DNA of 64,000 nt from Cyprinus carpio (lineage: Eukaryota > Chordata > Actinopteri > Cypriniformes > Cyprinidae): the NCBI RefSeq assembly GCF_018340385.1, contig NC_056608.1, forward strand, positions 18,986,065 to 19,050,064. Reading direction: 5' to 3'. A model generated the notes under the pieces. It was given only the letters and a program-made list of their open reading frames with translations, did not search any database and was not told the DNA's origin. The stretch's first letter is position 1. Every line of letters starts with the position of its first letter. Shown here in pieces: positions 44,624 to 57,069 of the stretch. The translations under genes were made by a program, and so were the position numbers.

Positions 44624-46021
44624 TCAGTCTCCCACAGTACTGGGGTTAGAGCAACACGCTGAACTTCGCAGTGTTCTTATAATGCCTTTGCTCTTCTTCC
44701 GTCGCCTGGGCTGCAATGCTAGGCTGCTGTCATTGTCCGTGGAGTCTTGTGTTTGAGCAGCAGCAGCTGCCGCAGCTGCAGTCTCTTTGATCTGAAGTTC
44801 TAGATGCCTTTGAATTGCTAGGCCAAGCTCTTCAGGGTCCACAGCTGCACCATACACCTCCCATGTCATACCCTCAGCATCCCATTCCACCTCCTTCACA
44901 GGGGTCCTATGACACATGCGCTCTGAAGGTGCGTCTGATATAGGATACATTCTTAAACTAATTTCAGGAAACACATGAGAAAGAGGGGAAGCAAGGGAAT
45001 TAGACACGGTTTGTACACCAACATCTCTGAGCTCATGGTCAGATGTCATAGTAGTGGCATCTTTGACTGTCCTGTTAAAACCAGTCTGGCCTGTTCTGTC
45101 TAGTCGAAGGCACGAAGAGTTCTGCCCCCTAAACTCAGATCCACAGCACTGGCCTGTACTGCGGCTGTCAAGTCTGGTCTCGCTGACTGAGGACACAAGT
45201 GGTGGAAAACCAAGCAAGCCTGAATACAGCAGTGATCTTTGTCCTGCACAAGGGCTTCCTGCACAAGGTGGCCGTGATATCAAATGTCCAGAGCATGGAA
45301 CAACACTGCAAGTATTTCTCAAACAGGCAGTGTTCATCATGTGACCAGAACAGGTAGATCTGTGGCATGCAGTGAAATGATGACTTTCACAGTTGCTCTG
45401 AGCATGATCTTCTGTATTCGCTCCCTGTGGTATGAAGTTGTTGCTCAGACCTGAAGAACTCATCCTACAAGGCGCTCTGCAACAGCTGCACCCTGTCAGG
45501 TTCTCTGCAGGTCCACAACATGGACAACATCCCTCCCTGCACATCAGACCCTTCATCCTTAAATCTCTATTTGTGAATGGTGTGTGTGACACACACTTCA
45601 CACCACTATGGACCTGATTTTGCCCCAAGAGTGGATCTTGCATTGGAATCCTTCTGGGCGAGTCCTCCATGACACTCCAGGATCTTGCTGGTCCTCCATG
45701 CCAGATTACAGTCTCAGGGGTGCTGTTGCCACTGCACATGCTCCCCTGTTCATGGTCACAAATGTTCACAGGGACTCCTGACGATGGTCCACCCAGACTG
45801 ATAGGCCTTTGAGTACATGCTGCACTGCTGATGCTCTTACGCAAGTTCTGACGGTACCATGCCAGCTCTGTTCGTTGAGGAGGTCCACTCACCATTTCTG
45901 TCGAGCTTTTGGATAAAGAAATGGTTGGCAACTCATGGTTCTCCACTGTTTTAGCATCAGCAGATCCAAGACTGATGCTTGGGAGGTAGATCTCAGATGC
46001 AGGTCTTTGTCCTTCCTCCAT
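44624..46021 (-). CDS. gprin2: GPRIN2-like G protein-regulated inducer of neurite outgrowth
   Basis: GPRIN proteins bind activated G-alpha(i/o) subunits at the membrane and promote neurite outgrowth. The coding sequence is one exon of 465 residues. The start chosen is MEEGQRPASE at 46021, because CCAGTAG just upstream looks like an acceptor of a 5' UTR intron; an in-frame ATG 13 codons earlier gives only a Phe-rich stretch read from intron. The C-terminus carries the GPRIN signature (residues about 378-412, VEWDAEGMTWEVYGAAVDPE then ELGLAIQRHL), a run of eight Ala, a basic stretch RRRKKSKG and Cys456-Cys457, a likely palmitoylation site. The middle is unusually cysteine-rich (residues 161-186, CREGCCPCCG and CSCCRAPC). 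Proximity to timm23 and a syt15-like gene favours GPRIN2 over GPRIN1 or GPRIN3. Confidence 0.8.
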   Translation of the reverse strand: MEEGQRPASEIYLPSISLGSADAKTVENHELPTISLSKSSTEMVSGPPQRTELAWYRQNLRKSISSAACTQRPISLGGPSSGVPVNICDHEQGSMCSGNSTPETVIWHGGPARSWSVMEDSPRRIPMQDPLLGQNQVHSGVKCVSHTPFTNRDLRMKGLMCREGCCPCCGPAENLTGCSCCRAPCRMSSSGLSNNFIPQGANTEDHAQSNCESHHFTACHRSTCSGHMMNTACLRNTCSVVPCSGHLISRPPCAGSPCAGQRSLLYSGLLGFPPLVSSVSETRLDSRSTGQCCGSEFRGQNSSCLRLDRTGQTGFNRTVKDATTMTSDHELRDVGVQTVSNSLASPLSHVFPEISLRMYPISDAPSERMCHRTPVKEVEWDAEGMTWEVYGAAVDPEELGLAIQRHLELQIKETAAAAAAAAQTQDSTDNDSSLALQPRRRKKSKGIIRTLRSSACCSNPSTVGD

Positions 46022-47340
46022 AGTGAATAAACTACTGGTAAAAAAAAAAAAGACATACAATTATAAACATTTATTATTTACACAACATATTTTAAAAAGT
46101 TTCTTAAGATGAAATAAGCACACCAAATTTTCCTCTATTTAGTTGTCTACTAGGCAATCCATTGAATTTGAATGACCCTTAAAACTTTACTTTTATGATA
46201 GTAAAGCTGAGATTTCTTTTGTTCTTACAGCACATAGATTAAAGTGAATAGGAAAGGGGGATGCCTAGGTATCTCTCCCTTGAGTGATTGACCAGATTAC
46301 AGACGGATAAACCCAATTTCAGTTTTAAGATCATTAGCTACAACATGGGAATGCCAGCTCCTCTCCAAAGGACATTAATCCACATGGTGTTCCAGCACAG
46401 GTCGCCGATTCCACTCCACTTGGTCCCATAAGGACAGTAGGCTTACTGTAAATATACATACTGTGCCATACTTTAAGGTATGGACTTCAAATCATTACTG
46501 TAAGAGTGTGTTTCTCGTTTCCAGGAACTCGAGAGTTATGAGTGAATGTGTGTCTGGCCTGTTCATGTTTACATCACACTTCAGCCACTCCAGCAGATTT
46601 TTTGGGAGACACTTTTGGGTCTGTCACTCCCTACTGTCAACACACACATACTGCTGACTCCAAACTACAACACACTCACACTCTGATCTGTACAGTTATT
46701 CATGGCACAATTCAATACTGTACGTAATTTTACAATGTAGTGGTCACTTGCCATCGAGGTGCCATTTTAAAGCAACTTGCAATGCACTAAGTGAAGTAAT
46801 ATTTCCTGTTAAGCAACCAGAGGTTAAGTGTCCCCAAAGATACTCGCATTTCAGAACTGTCAGGAGTAAACTCAGAAATAAACTTTGTGTTGTCTGCTCG
46901 GATTCTTTATCATTAGGCCATCACCATCTGTTTATGTCCCTGTGACTACTTGTTGAATCATACCATATAAATCTAACTTCCAAGGATGCCCACACAGAAA
47001 CTGCATATGCAGAACTCTGAAGAAAGCTCAGCAGATTTCTGCAGAATTGGAACACGCAACATTCACAAAGTTCTACAAATCTGCGATCCCTTGTGTGTTT
47101 ATATTTTAAACATTGTAGTGAATTTGACTATGCTTTCATCTACCCAAGTGTGTAATAGACTTTTCTATAATTCAGATACCATGTTTTCAAGAAAAGGTGT
47201 TTGGTTCTATGGGAGCACAAAAGCCGATGTGTGCCAAAGCCAGTGTTCATCATCCATCACATAAACTGCAGAAATTTTTTTTTTACGGTTATTTAACACT
47301 ATTTAACACTAATAAGTATATAATTTGTCGATTGTTACAC

Positions 47341-47367
47341 AATAATAATAATAATAATAATAATAAT
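47341..47367. repeat. (AAT)n microsatellite
   Basis: Nine AAT units; the poly-Asn frame across it is an artefact. Confidence 0.95.
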
Positions 47368-49674
47368 GAAGCAGAACAAATCTCAAAAACAAAAAGGACA
47401 AATGACCACAACTCTAACAGAATAACAGATGTTATCTCTCCACAGTTATCATGGGAAAACATGATACTTATCTTCCCACTGCATCTAAAAATAATAGGCA
47501 AGGTGTTCACTGTTAACCCTCCTCTTCCATCTCAACCCACAGTCTAACCTCCATCCTTGCAGACAACCATACACCTGTACTGGCGCCAGACTGTGACACA
47601 CACACACACAAACACCCACACGTAAATATAAACACTCCAGTGAACCTCTCGTCCCCTACAAGAAAATCAAACAAGAAAGATCTCACCTTTTGGTTTTATT
47701 AGCAAACATACATGATCCAGACAAGACCTTGTGCCACCCTTTGTCTTTCCTTCCTTGTCATCTTCGCTTTACCATTTCCCTTCACACTGAGCAGCACTTG
47801 CTTTATGAAGACACAGCTGTGGTTTCCCTCATAGCCACAGGTAAGTCAACAACCTTCATCCCTTCACACACACACATGCACACGTACAAACCTCCCACTT
47901 CCTCCTCTTGTCTCCTTTCCCTCTGCCCAGACGGATCACCTCACTTCTTTCCTCTCCTCCACTCCTGCTCTCTCCCTCCGCTCTAAGTGAACAGGACAGA
48001 GTGGGTGTATTGCTGGATTATCAGTCGTTGTCATCTGATTACACACCACATGCTCCCTCTCTGAGAGGAAATCCACCATGGAGGGGGGAGGAGGTGCAAA
48101 GACCAGACAGAAATGGTGGGAGGCAAGGAGCGCTGTATGCCCAATGGAGGGGGGCACAATTGTGTGAAAGTGTGTGTATGGGGTGAGAAGTGGGATTTAG
48201 AGGAAGAACATGTAGGTACTATTGAGATGTCACAAAAGGAAATCAGATATCCTTCCAAATCAATACAATAAATAATCTATCTTTCTTACACACACGTTCA
48301 TTCTCACACATTCGTAGCTTCTGCCGCTTACTCATCCAGTCTCTCTCTTCCTGTTGCTATAGAAACAGCCATGCTCAATAGGAACCCAATGGATTTTCAT
48401 CATGTCTTTTTTTAAGTTGTCATGGGAACAATGAAAACAGTCTCTTTGAAAGAAGGGCTTGTGGTGCCGTGAAATCATTATGATATATCTGTGACTGTCT
48501 GATTCTGTCTGATACACCTGTCCATATACTTGGCATTGCAAACATACAGGTCACCTGTTCCATAATAACGTCGGTTCAGAGGTTACGCAAACGCAGAATC
48601 CTGACATGTTGTTTTGTGTATAAACATGCTGAAGTAACATTGTTTTTGTTTTTAATCGCCCTTGAACAAACCAGAAATTTTTTCCCCCTATTTTCAGAGA
48701 CATTTGGGACCAGTTGCTGTAACGACATTTTGTTTGCATAATAACACAGATGCTGTCTATTTGTTGATACATTAAATCAGTTGTGTCAGGTGTATTTCCA
48801 CTGGAATTATAAACCCTTATGCCCAACCTTAATTGAATGTTATATTATAGACTCCTTGAAGTCAACTTAAAGTGATAGTTCACCAAAAAATGAAAATCCT
48901 GTTATCATTTACTCATGTTGGTTCAAACCTGTATGACTTTCTTTTTTTCTGCAGAACACAGAATAAAATATTTTGAAGAATGCTGGGGTTCCCAATTACT
49001 TTAAGTATATGTTCAAAAAAAAAAAAAAAAAAACAGTTTTGTGTGTGTATGTGTGTGTTTTCACAGAGAAAGTAGTCACACAGGTGTGGAATGTCATGAA
49101 AGTAAGTCAATTCACCCTTTGCAAGGATTTTGATTGACAGGCGAACTGACCAATCATAACACTGAATCTGCCATTTTGTCCGACAAACCAGACAGGAAAG
49201 TATTAACGAGATTAACGTTGATGGACTTGTACTTGAAGAATGGTGTGTATTGATGTCTTTCCGTGGTTGAAACAAGATACCTACTGATGTTCATTCATGC
49301 TTATTTCATGCTATAACTAGTAAAGAGGAAGAGATGATCGGTTCACATGCCGCTTGAACTGAGGCACTACCGCGATCTGTCACGACACAGAGCCACAAAA
49401 TGGATTTATTGTTTGAATTTCTTTAAAAAAATGACAAAATTTAAATCATTGTTTCATACCAAAAGTAACCTGCTCTGTCTTGTTGGTATATTGCCATTAA
49501 CAGTAAGGGGGAGGGTTTTTGTGAAGGGTCAATTATGACAAAATTTTGGGGTTAACTATGCCTTTAAATTGTTCATTTTCAGTGCATGATATAAGATGAT
49601 TGCTTAAAGAAAAATGTGTTTTATTATTAAATATAATACTGGAAATATTATGCATACTATATATGTGACCCTGG

Positions 49675-50082
49675 ACCACAAAACCATTCTTAAGTCGCTG
49701 GGGTATATTTGTAGCAATAGCCAAAAATACACTGTATGGATCTAAATGATTGATTTTTCTTTTATGCCAAAAATCATTAGGATATTAAGTAAAGATCATG
49801 TTCCATGAAGATATTTTGTAAATTTTCCACTGTAAATATATTAAAACTTAATTTTTGATTAGTAATATGCATTGCTAAGAACTTCATTTTTACAACTTTA
49901 AAGGCGATTTTCTCAATATTTTTATTCTTTTGCACCCTCAGATTTCAGATTTCAGCCAAATATTGTCCTATTCTAACAAACCATACATCAATGGAAAACT
50001 TATTTATTCAAATTTCAGATGATGTATACATCTCACTTTTGAAAAATTGACCCTTATGACTGGTTTTGTGGTCCATGGTCAC
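49675..50082. mobile_element. Inverted-repeat MITE, copy 2 of 3 (GTGACC...GGTCAC)
   Basis: The ends are GTGACCCTGGACCACAAAAC and the inverse, GGTTTTGTGGTCCATGGTCAC, bordered by ATAT on both sides. It is the same family as 36120-36548 and 56349-56764, in inverted orientation relative to copy 1 in the interior. Confidence 0.85.
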
Positions 50083-50422
50083 ATATGGTCTAATATATAT
50101 AAAAAGTTTTTTGCTGCCTTTTCAGTTTACTGAAAATTAGTTGGGCATAATTCGTAAACATTTTTTCTAAAATACAGCTTAATAAATCCATTGTTTTGAG
50201 ACTACATTAACATTTTTGTTGACGTAGTCTGAAACTGGACAGGGTTCCCAGCATGCTTTGCATAGAACTAGATATTAAGGTGCTATCATGCACTGTTGCT
50301 AGCTAGCTCTTGCCAGCCAAGATCCAACATTAATTACTTTGACACATCAAATTTTATTGGACCTTACTCAATTCAGTTAGGTTTCTGCTACTTCATATAG
50401 TATCTGAGATGAGTTTAGAGCA

Positions 50423-50612
50423 GGGGTGCCCAAACTCGGTCCTGGAGGGCCGATGTCCTGCAGGGTTTAGCTCCAGCCTGTCTCAACACACCTGCCTGGA
50501 GGTTTCTAGTATGCCTAGTAAGAGCTTGATTAGCTGGTTCAGGTGTGTCTATTTGGGGATGGATCTAAACTCTGCAGGGCACCGGCCCTCCAGGATCGAG
50601 TTTGGGCCCCCC
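50423..50612. mobile_element. Short inverted-repeat element (GGGGTGCCCAAACTC)
   Basis: About 190 bp. The left end is GGGGTGCCCAAACTCGGTCC followed by TGGAGGGCCG; the right end is CGGCCCTCCAGGATCGAG followed by TTTGGGCCCCCC. It is strongly GC-rich against its surroundings. It matches a MITE type widely seen in fish genomes; the internal phrase TGATTAGCTGGTTCAGGTGT is typical. Confidence 0.8.
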
Positions 50613-53600
50613 AGTTTAGAGTAAATAATTGTTTTTATTGCAATCAAATGTCTTGAAACCCCATGCAAGTTAACCACATTTAGAGGTATTGTGGGAACAG
50701 CAGATGTGTTGCTTGTTTGCAACCTTGATGAACTTACCTTGTTCTTCAAGAGTTATTTATTAACGCTTAGTGAATGCAAACTAGGCAGTTGCAGACACCA
50801 TAACATTCACCATAACAGTCTATGAGCCCTGTGTTGGCTGATTCACTGATCAAATCATATTACAGATCATATTACAGAAGTCACATACATTGTTCAATTA
50901 AATATTTCAGAATAGCTTTCAGCAATTGCCACTTTTATTTGGAAGTCATTTTAGCTTGCTAATTGCCTGTAAATAGTCACAGTTTGTATGCTCACTGCTG
51001 GACTGCATCAAGGTTTTGTGTCTGTTTGGAAATAAATACTGCAAGTGGCAGAGCTCATATCCCTCACCTGCTTAAGCCAGTGTTCGGTGTTGATTAACTG
51101 TCCTGGGAAGCCTCAGGGGGACTGTAGTACCCCGCCGTAGGGTGACCAGGCTATCAGAAGACAAAGCTTACTCTCAGTGAGACATCAGGAAGAGCGCCTA
51201 TGAGATTGAGCCTCTAGGCAAAATGAGAAACCGGTGATTCACACTTACTCTACCTGGGAGAAAGAGAGACTTTATTCAGTTAGGAGTTAAACAGACTGTG
51301 GCCATCCATGGCTGGTGAGTAGAAGATTATTAGAAACTGTTACAAACTATACTTGAGACCTATTTTACACAGATATATTACTATGTGATAGTGGATCTTT
51401 AAGACAAACATGACATTGTTTGTTTTACCAGGCTGCAAATATTTGATCATCTTATATGACTTAATGTAAGTTGCTCTAGACATGTTCTTACATGCTATGT
51501 ATGTTAGTTGCACCGAAACTTACTTTACCAGACATGAGGGTCTAGTGCTGTCATTGCTAATGTGATATGCTAATAGACTGCTGAGCAGATGGTTGACCCC
51601 TGTACACTAATAATCTTCATGTACAATTGAACAATTATTGACCAGTGAGGCAAAGTGCCATTAAAATGTACAATTCTGAGAGTATGCTGCTTAAATGCAT
51701 GTATACAAGCTCTCCCTTTTAGCTTATGGATACCAGTAGTTACTATCTGAGAAACAACTGTGAATGTCAAAAGCTTATTTAAAGGGACAGTTCACCCAAA
51801 AATGAAAATTCTGTAACTATTTTAGCACAAAAGTAGATATTTTAAAGAATGGATCTATCCTAAAATGAAAGTCAGTGGGGTCCAAAACAACACCAGAGCC
51901 CACTGACCACTGTATGGACAATAGTCAAAATATCATCTTTTAATGTTTCAAACAAAAAAGGAAGTTATACAGATTTGGAATGACATGAGCATGAGTAAAT
52001 GGTGACAGAGTTTTATTTTTTGAGTGAACTACCTCATATTTAAACATGGATCTATATACTAATTAAATGTAAAAGTAAGCAAACAAGCTTAACATTATAG
52101 AATTATTTTCAGATTTTTTTAAATATAATAAATATGTTAAAATGACATATTTTTCACAATATCAGAAAACTATATATAAATAATCCTTATTTTTTTCATA
52201 AAATAACACTATAACATTAAGCTTGTTTGCTTACATTTAATTAGTGTACAGATCCTTTTTTTAAATCCTTGTCTAAGCACAGCAAGTCTTAAAGAGATAC
52301 TATAATATAGTATTTAGTATATTATTATATAAAATATAATATTCAAGATTTATGTAAATTTCACTCTTACTTTCTAAATTATGAGCTGTATTAAATGAAT
52401 ACAATACCTGTTAGGAAGTTCTGGTTCACCCTCCAGGTGGCTGCAGTAAATCCCCTACAGTAAAGTATAAAACAGGTTGTTGCTCTAGATAGAAATACAG
52501 TGTTTCTTGAGTAGCAAAATGCAATGTGCTCCACCTCTTGCATGCAGGTCTCCACTAAAGCGTGTTGACACAAGACACTTGACACATTTATTTAAAAGGC
52601 ATGAGAGAAAGAGACTGTCCAATGGTGTCACACAGCAGGTTTAGTTAATGCAAAGCCATGTTCTCGGTTGTATGATACACTGAGTGAGAGGGAAGGGTGA
52701 CTGTGCCTTTAGATCCACTTGTAGCACTGGCATGTGGACTGTCTGCAGCATTTCTGTTCCTGTTGCTGTTTGGCCTATCAGTGTATCTACTGTGGAGGAA
52801 GAGACGAAATCAAATGCTCTACAGGGGACTGATACCTACCACCCCCACAATCCCACGATGCACCACTCCAGTGCTTCAGACATCACAGAGCAGCAGCTAT
52901 GGGTAAATAACAGTTGTTGCTTGTCTAGAAATAGCAAGAATACAAGCTGTATACAGTATCATTGCAATGTAAGGTGAACTAAATTGAATAAATACATCCT
53001 ATTCAAGCTTTGGGGCTTTTTTAGAAGTAAAGGGCGCCTGGGACTAGTTGTCACAAGGACTAATAACATTTTGTGAGCACAAAGACATTTTCTCTAGTAG
53101 TTTTTTTTTTTTTGTCAATCCTTCATGGTATTAGAGAGATTAGCGCTATATGTCACACATTTTACTTTATTAAAATGTGAATTTTTACATTATTTATTTT
53201 TATTTCCTAATTAAATGTCTATTAATAAATAATTATTATTTTAATTGTTTATTTTTATTTAGTTATTAAATTTTTATTAATAAATAAAAGTTATTAATTT
53301 ACAATAATAAGTAAATAAATAATACAATGAAAAAGTATAAAAAATTATTTATTATAGACTTATTTACTTATTGTGTTTATTTGTATTTCTTTATTTGTTT
53401 TTATTAATATATTTATTTGAAGTTATAAAATACACATTATAAAATGTGTGTATAATTAATATTTTTTTTATTATTATTAATTAATAAGCATAATAAGTAA
53501 ATAAATAATATAAGAATCCAAAATAAAATAAATATTAATATAATAGAAATTAACATAATATTATTTATTTACTTATTATGCTGGCACTGATCTCTCTTAT

Positions 53601-54639
53601 AGCATTCCCTATGAAATATGGATTGAAGTGCATCTACCCATTCTTATCTTTGCATTTTCACAGCTCAGAACCCCATAGTGTTCCTTTCTTTGTGCCTCCT
53701 TGATTCGAGAGAACACCTCAACTATACAAGAGGAAAGAAGAAACTGAGGAATGGGAGCTCCATCCAGATCTGCACACCCAGCAAGGGTCTCTGACAGCAG
53801 GGAGTATGTTAGACTCAGGACTGCAATATAGGCATTAGGTATCACAAACAATGATACAAAGAAAGTATAAGGAGAATGTTTTGACTGTCTGTTTCTCATT
53901 CTGCTCTATGTGGTTCTTGAGGTTGGTTCCCGCTGGGCAGCATAAGACCAGACCTGTACCCGCTTCCAGAGGAACCCAGTGAATGGGCCCTTCCCAGCGG
54001 TACAGCTGTTCGCCTGTGGTTCGCTCTGTGTATCAGCAGGAGAGAGAACAGCTGGTGGTGTCTCTGCTCCATGCTGCTAACCTGCCCGCTCAGTGCCAGG
54101 GTAATGTCACACTGGCAAAACTGCAGTGTGACACCGTCAAGCCAAAACATGACGGAAAGCTAGTCATCCGCAGTTCAATGACACCTTTGTGTTTCAGGTA
54201 AAGAGTCTCTCCTGATAAACATTGGCAGTCCTCATCTCTCTGTATGTGGGTACATCATCAATCTTCCTCATTATATGGAAACACAAGTGCATTTACTGTA
54301 ACTAATGTTTCTTGATTTGTTTGTGAATTTATTTTCAAAAACATTTTTGTTTTAAATAATGGAGAAACGTTTTGGAATTAGAGTAGAAATTTCATAGTTG
54401 ACGTCTCCATCTACTGGCCATTGCAAGCAGGTTTCCTGAGTCATTCCTCTGAGCATATTCTGGGTTCCATACAAGTCTGTGACAAGCTGATAAACAAGCT
54501 GCTGATTATTTAATGTGTATGAAATGTTATTTAATGTCTCTTATTCTCAACAAAACTGCATTTATCTGTATAAATACGGCAAAACAGTGATACTGTGAAA
54601 TATTATTACAATTTAAAATTCATGGTGTCTATTTAAATA

Positions 54640-54770
54640 TATTTTAAAATGTTATTTATTTCTCTGATGGCAAAGTTGAATTTTCAGCATCATTACTCCA
54701 GTCTTCAGTGTCACATGATCTTTCAGAAATCTTTCTAATATTCTAATTTGTTGCTCAACAAGGTTATTAT
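54640..54770 (-). repeat. Dispersed repeat, ACACTGAAGACTGGAG-family, fragment
   Basis: On the minus strand it contains CATGTGACACTGAAGACTGG and AGTAATGATGCTGAAAATTC, as in the other copies. It lies in an intron of the syt15-like pseudogene. Confidence 0.75.
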
Positions 54771-55447
54771 TGTTAACTAGAACTAAAATCATTAAAAAAA
54801 AAAAACTTTATAGACATGTTTAAAAAAATAATAATAAAAGTGACAATCACAAAAATACTAAACCTTAAATAAATAAATAAATAACATATAACAATAAAAT
54901 GAATAAAACAATCTGCAATAGTGCTGAAATTTAATCTTAATATTTTTTGGGGAAAAAGCAATACATTTATTTCAGAAAAAAAAGCATTTATTTGAACTGT
55001 TTTGTAACATTATAGATGTATTATGTGTCATTATAGATTTAGGGTGATTCCTGATCCCACTCAGCCTTTCTGAACTGAAGGACACGGCAGGCAAAGTGCA
55101 GTCGAGGGATCTGGACAGTGAAAGTAATCAAGTATATGACACTTTAATATTAAAGGAATAACTTACAGAGATATTAAAATTCTGTCATCATTTACTCACC
55201 TTCATGTCTTTCCATACCTGTGTGAATTTCTTCTGTGGATCACAAAATAAAAATTTTAACAGAAGAAAGAAAATCATTCAGGTTTTAAATGACATGAGGG
55301 TAAAAAAACCCCTTCATTTTAATTTTAGGGTAATTAATCCCTTTAATCAAATTTTGGGGAAAGAGTGCTGTACTAATGTGTTCTTTTTACTGCTGTTGTA
55401 GCCCCTTTCAAAAAACGGTGACATCCAGGTGTCTTTGAACTACAATC

Positions 55448-55537
55448 AGTCTCTACACCATCTCACGGTTGTTCTACAAGTGCGTGTTTGAATTGAATTT
55501 AGTCTCTACACCACCTCACGGTTGTTCTACAAGTGCG
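55448..55537 (+). repeat. Partial tandem duplication inside syt15-like C2B exon
   Basis: A 37-bp unit beginning AGTCTCTACACCA occurs at 55448-55484 and again at 55501-55537. The two differ at one base and are separated by 16 bp. The unit encodes SLHHLTVVLQVR in the C2B frame. The duplication breaks the C2B reading frame and leads to stops. Confidence 0.9.
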
Positions 55538-56348
55538 AGGTTTGGGTTGATGTAGACCACTGTAGCGAAAGGAAATAATCCATCCTTTAATGAGAGGCTT
55601 ACCTTCCTCCCCATACAGCTGGACACGGCCTGTCTGACCCTACAGCTCCAGCAGCCCAGCACAGAGTGTCAATCAGTCATTTCCAAGAAATAATATAAGA
55701 CAACAAAGTATTATGTTAAATTAAAAATATTAGAGGAAACCAAAATGAAAGTGTTTTAAAAAAACAAGATTATTAGCATTAACTAATACTATTAAAAACA
55801 CCTTTATTAATTGAAATAAAATATAATTAGATGGAAAAACTTACATTAAATGAAAATAAGAAATGTTGCCTAGGTAACTAAGAGATTTAATTTCAATTTG
55901 CACTACAATTACTAACTGAAAAACAAAAACTGAGCTGTAACTGAAACTTGAATACAAATAAATTAAATGTAAATAGTAATATTTAGAAAAAACAAAAACT
56001 ACTAAAAAAATGATAAACACATACAACAAAATTAAACTAAAATTAAAATATAAAAAAAATAGTTGTCAAAATATTAATAAAAACTATGATATCATGTAAA
56101 TAATACTAAACCCTATTAATAATAATAATAATAATACCATACCCAAATTTAATTGATCACAACTGGCTGATTGGTTACAAAAAAAAAAAAAAAGTACACA
56201 ATTTCTGAAATATTTCAAACAAACATGAATAACACATATTAAAGATTCTGCACTATTTCTAGGTCACTAATTAAATTGATATGCTGATCATGGTAATTTT
56301 TCAATTAAACTCAATTTAAATCAAATTTTTATACTTATATTATAATAT

Positions 56349-56764
56349 GTGACCATGGACCACAAAACCAGTCATAAATTTTTTGAAATTGAGATTTATA
56401 CATCATCTGAAAGCTGAATAAAAAAGCTTTCCATTGATTTATGGTTTGTTAGGATAGGACATATTTGGGGGAGATACAACTATTTGAAAATTTGGAATCT
56501 GAGGGTGCAAAAAAAAAAAAAAAAAAATCTAAATATTCTTTAAAGTTGTCCAAATAAAGTTCCTAATAAAGCATATTACTAATCAAAATTTACGTTTTGA
56601 TAAATTTGCGGTAGGAAATTTACTAAGTATCTTCATGAAACATGATTTTTACTTAATATCCTAATGATTTTTGGCATTAAAGAAAAATTAATAATTTGGA
56701 CTCATACAATTTATTGTTGGCTATTGCTATATACATGTGGTACTGGTTTTGTGGTCCAGGGTCA
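56349..56764. mobile_element. Inverted-repeat MITE, copy 3 of 3 (GTGACC...GGTCAC)
   Basis: The ends are GTGACCATGGACCACAAAAC and the inverse, GTTTTGTGGTCCAGGGTCAC, with AATAT/ATATG edges. It sits between the C2B and last exons of the syt15-like pseudogene. The A-run at 56510-56527 is internal. Confidence 0.85.
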
Positions 56765-57069
56765 CATATGTAATTAGAAATTCTTTTAAAAATATAATAG
56801 AAATATACCGCTTCATTCCCCATTCACCAGTGGTCTTAGACATAACAGTTATTTTAAAGGCACCATTATAATATACCTATGTATCGGTACACAGTCACTA
56901 TATTTGGTCTTTACTGGAATTGTTGTTGGGCATTGTGGTCATTGGGCTGTTCATGTATGCGAGGGGCAGAGAGCTGGAACACTGGAACAACATGGTCAGC
57001 AAACCACAGGAGCTGGTCAGGCAATGGCACCCGCTGGGATCCGCTGACACAGTACAGGGCCCTCAATAA

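Larger units (their letters stand above)
46030..52680. other. Upstream region of gprin2 and intergenic to syt15-like locus
   Basis: Probably contains non-coding 5' exons and introns of gprin2, which cannot be placed. It includes an (AAT)n run (47341-47367), a poly-A tract (49015-49033), a copy of the GTGACC...GGTCAC MITE, a hAT-like repeat at 50423-50612 and a degenerate GGGTGAAC-type element (51778-52032). Open frames around 47.9-48.2 kb overlap on both strands and show no family resemblance. Confidence 0.5.
52690..57069 (+). pseudogene. syt15: syt15-like synaptotagmin pseudogene
   Basis: Synaptotagmin-15 is an atypical, calcium-independent membrane-trafficking protein with an N-terminal membrane segment and tandem C2 domains. 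Recognisable pieces: a membrane exon at about 52690-52901 (ALACGLSAAFLFLLLFGLSV, then LLWRKRRNQ); the linker and C2A start at 53922-54197 (GSIRPDLYPLPEEPSEW, then LWF...QQEREQLVVSLLHAANLP); end of C2A near 55040-55125 (LSELKDTAGKV); C2B at 55402-55690; and the last exon to stop TAA 57067-57069 (RGRELEHWNNMV...KPQELVRQWHPL). Lesions: no ATG in the first visible exon (a GTG stands in the place of a start), a frameshift between LWF and QQEREQ, another frameshift and TGA before RKASHPQFNDTFVFQ, a TGA before FLIPL, and a C2B exon with tandem duplication and lost middle. A working protein is very unlikely. Confidence 0.8.

Noticed and set aside
46022..46060. 13-codon N-terminal extension of the gprin2-like frame
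   Set aside because: It reads from a T-rich intron end with an acceptor-like AG; the conserved-looking protein starts at MEEG.
55609..55619. CCCCATACAG read as a splice acceptor for a separate C2B exon
   Set aside because: The upstream bases continue the C2B protein in the same frame (NPSFNERLTFLPI), so this is exon sequence.
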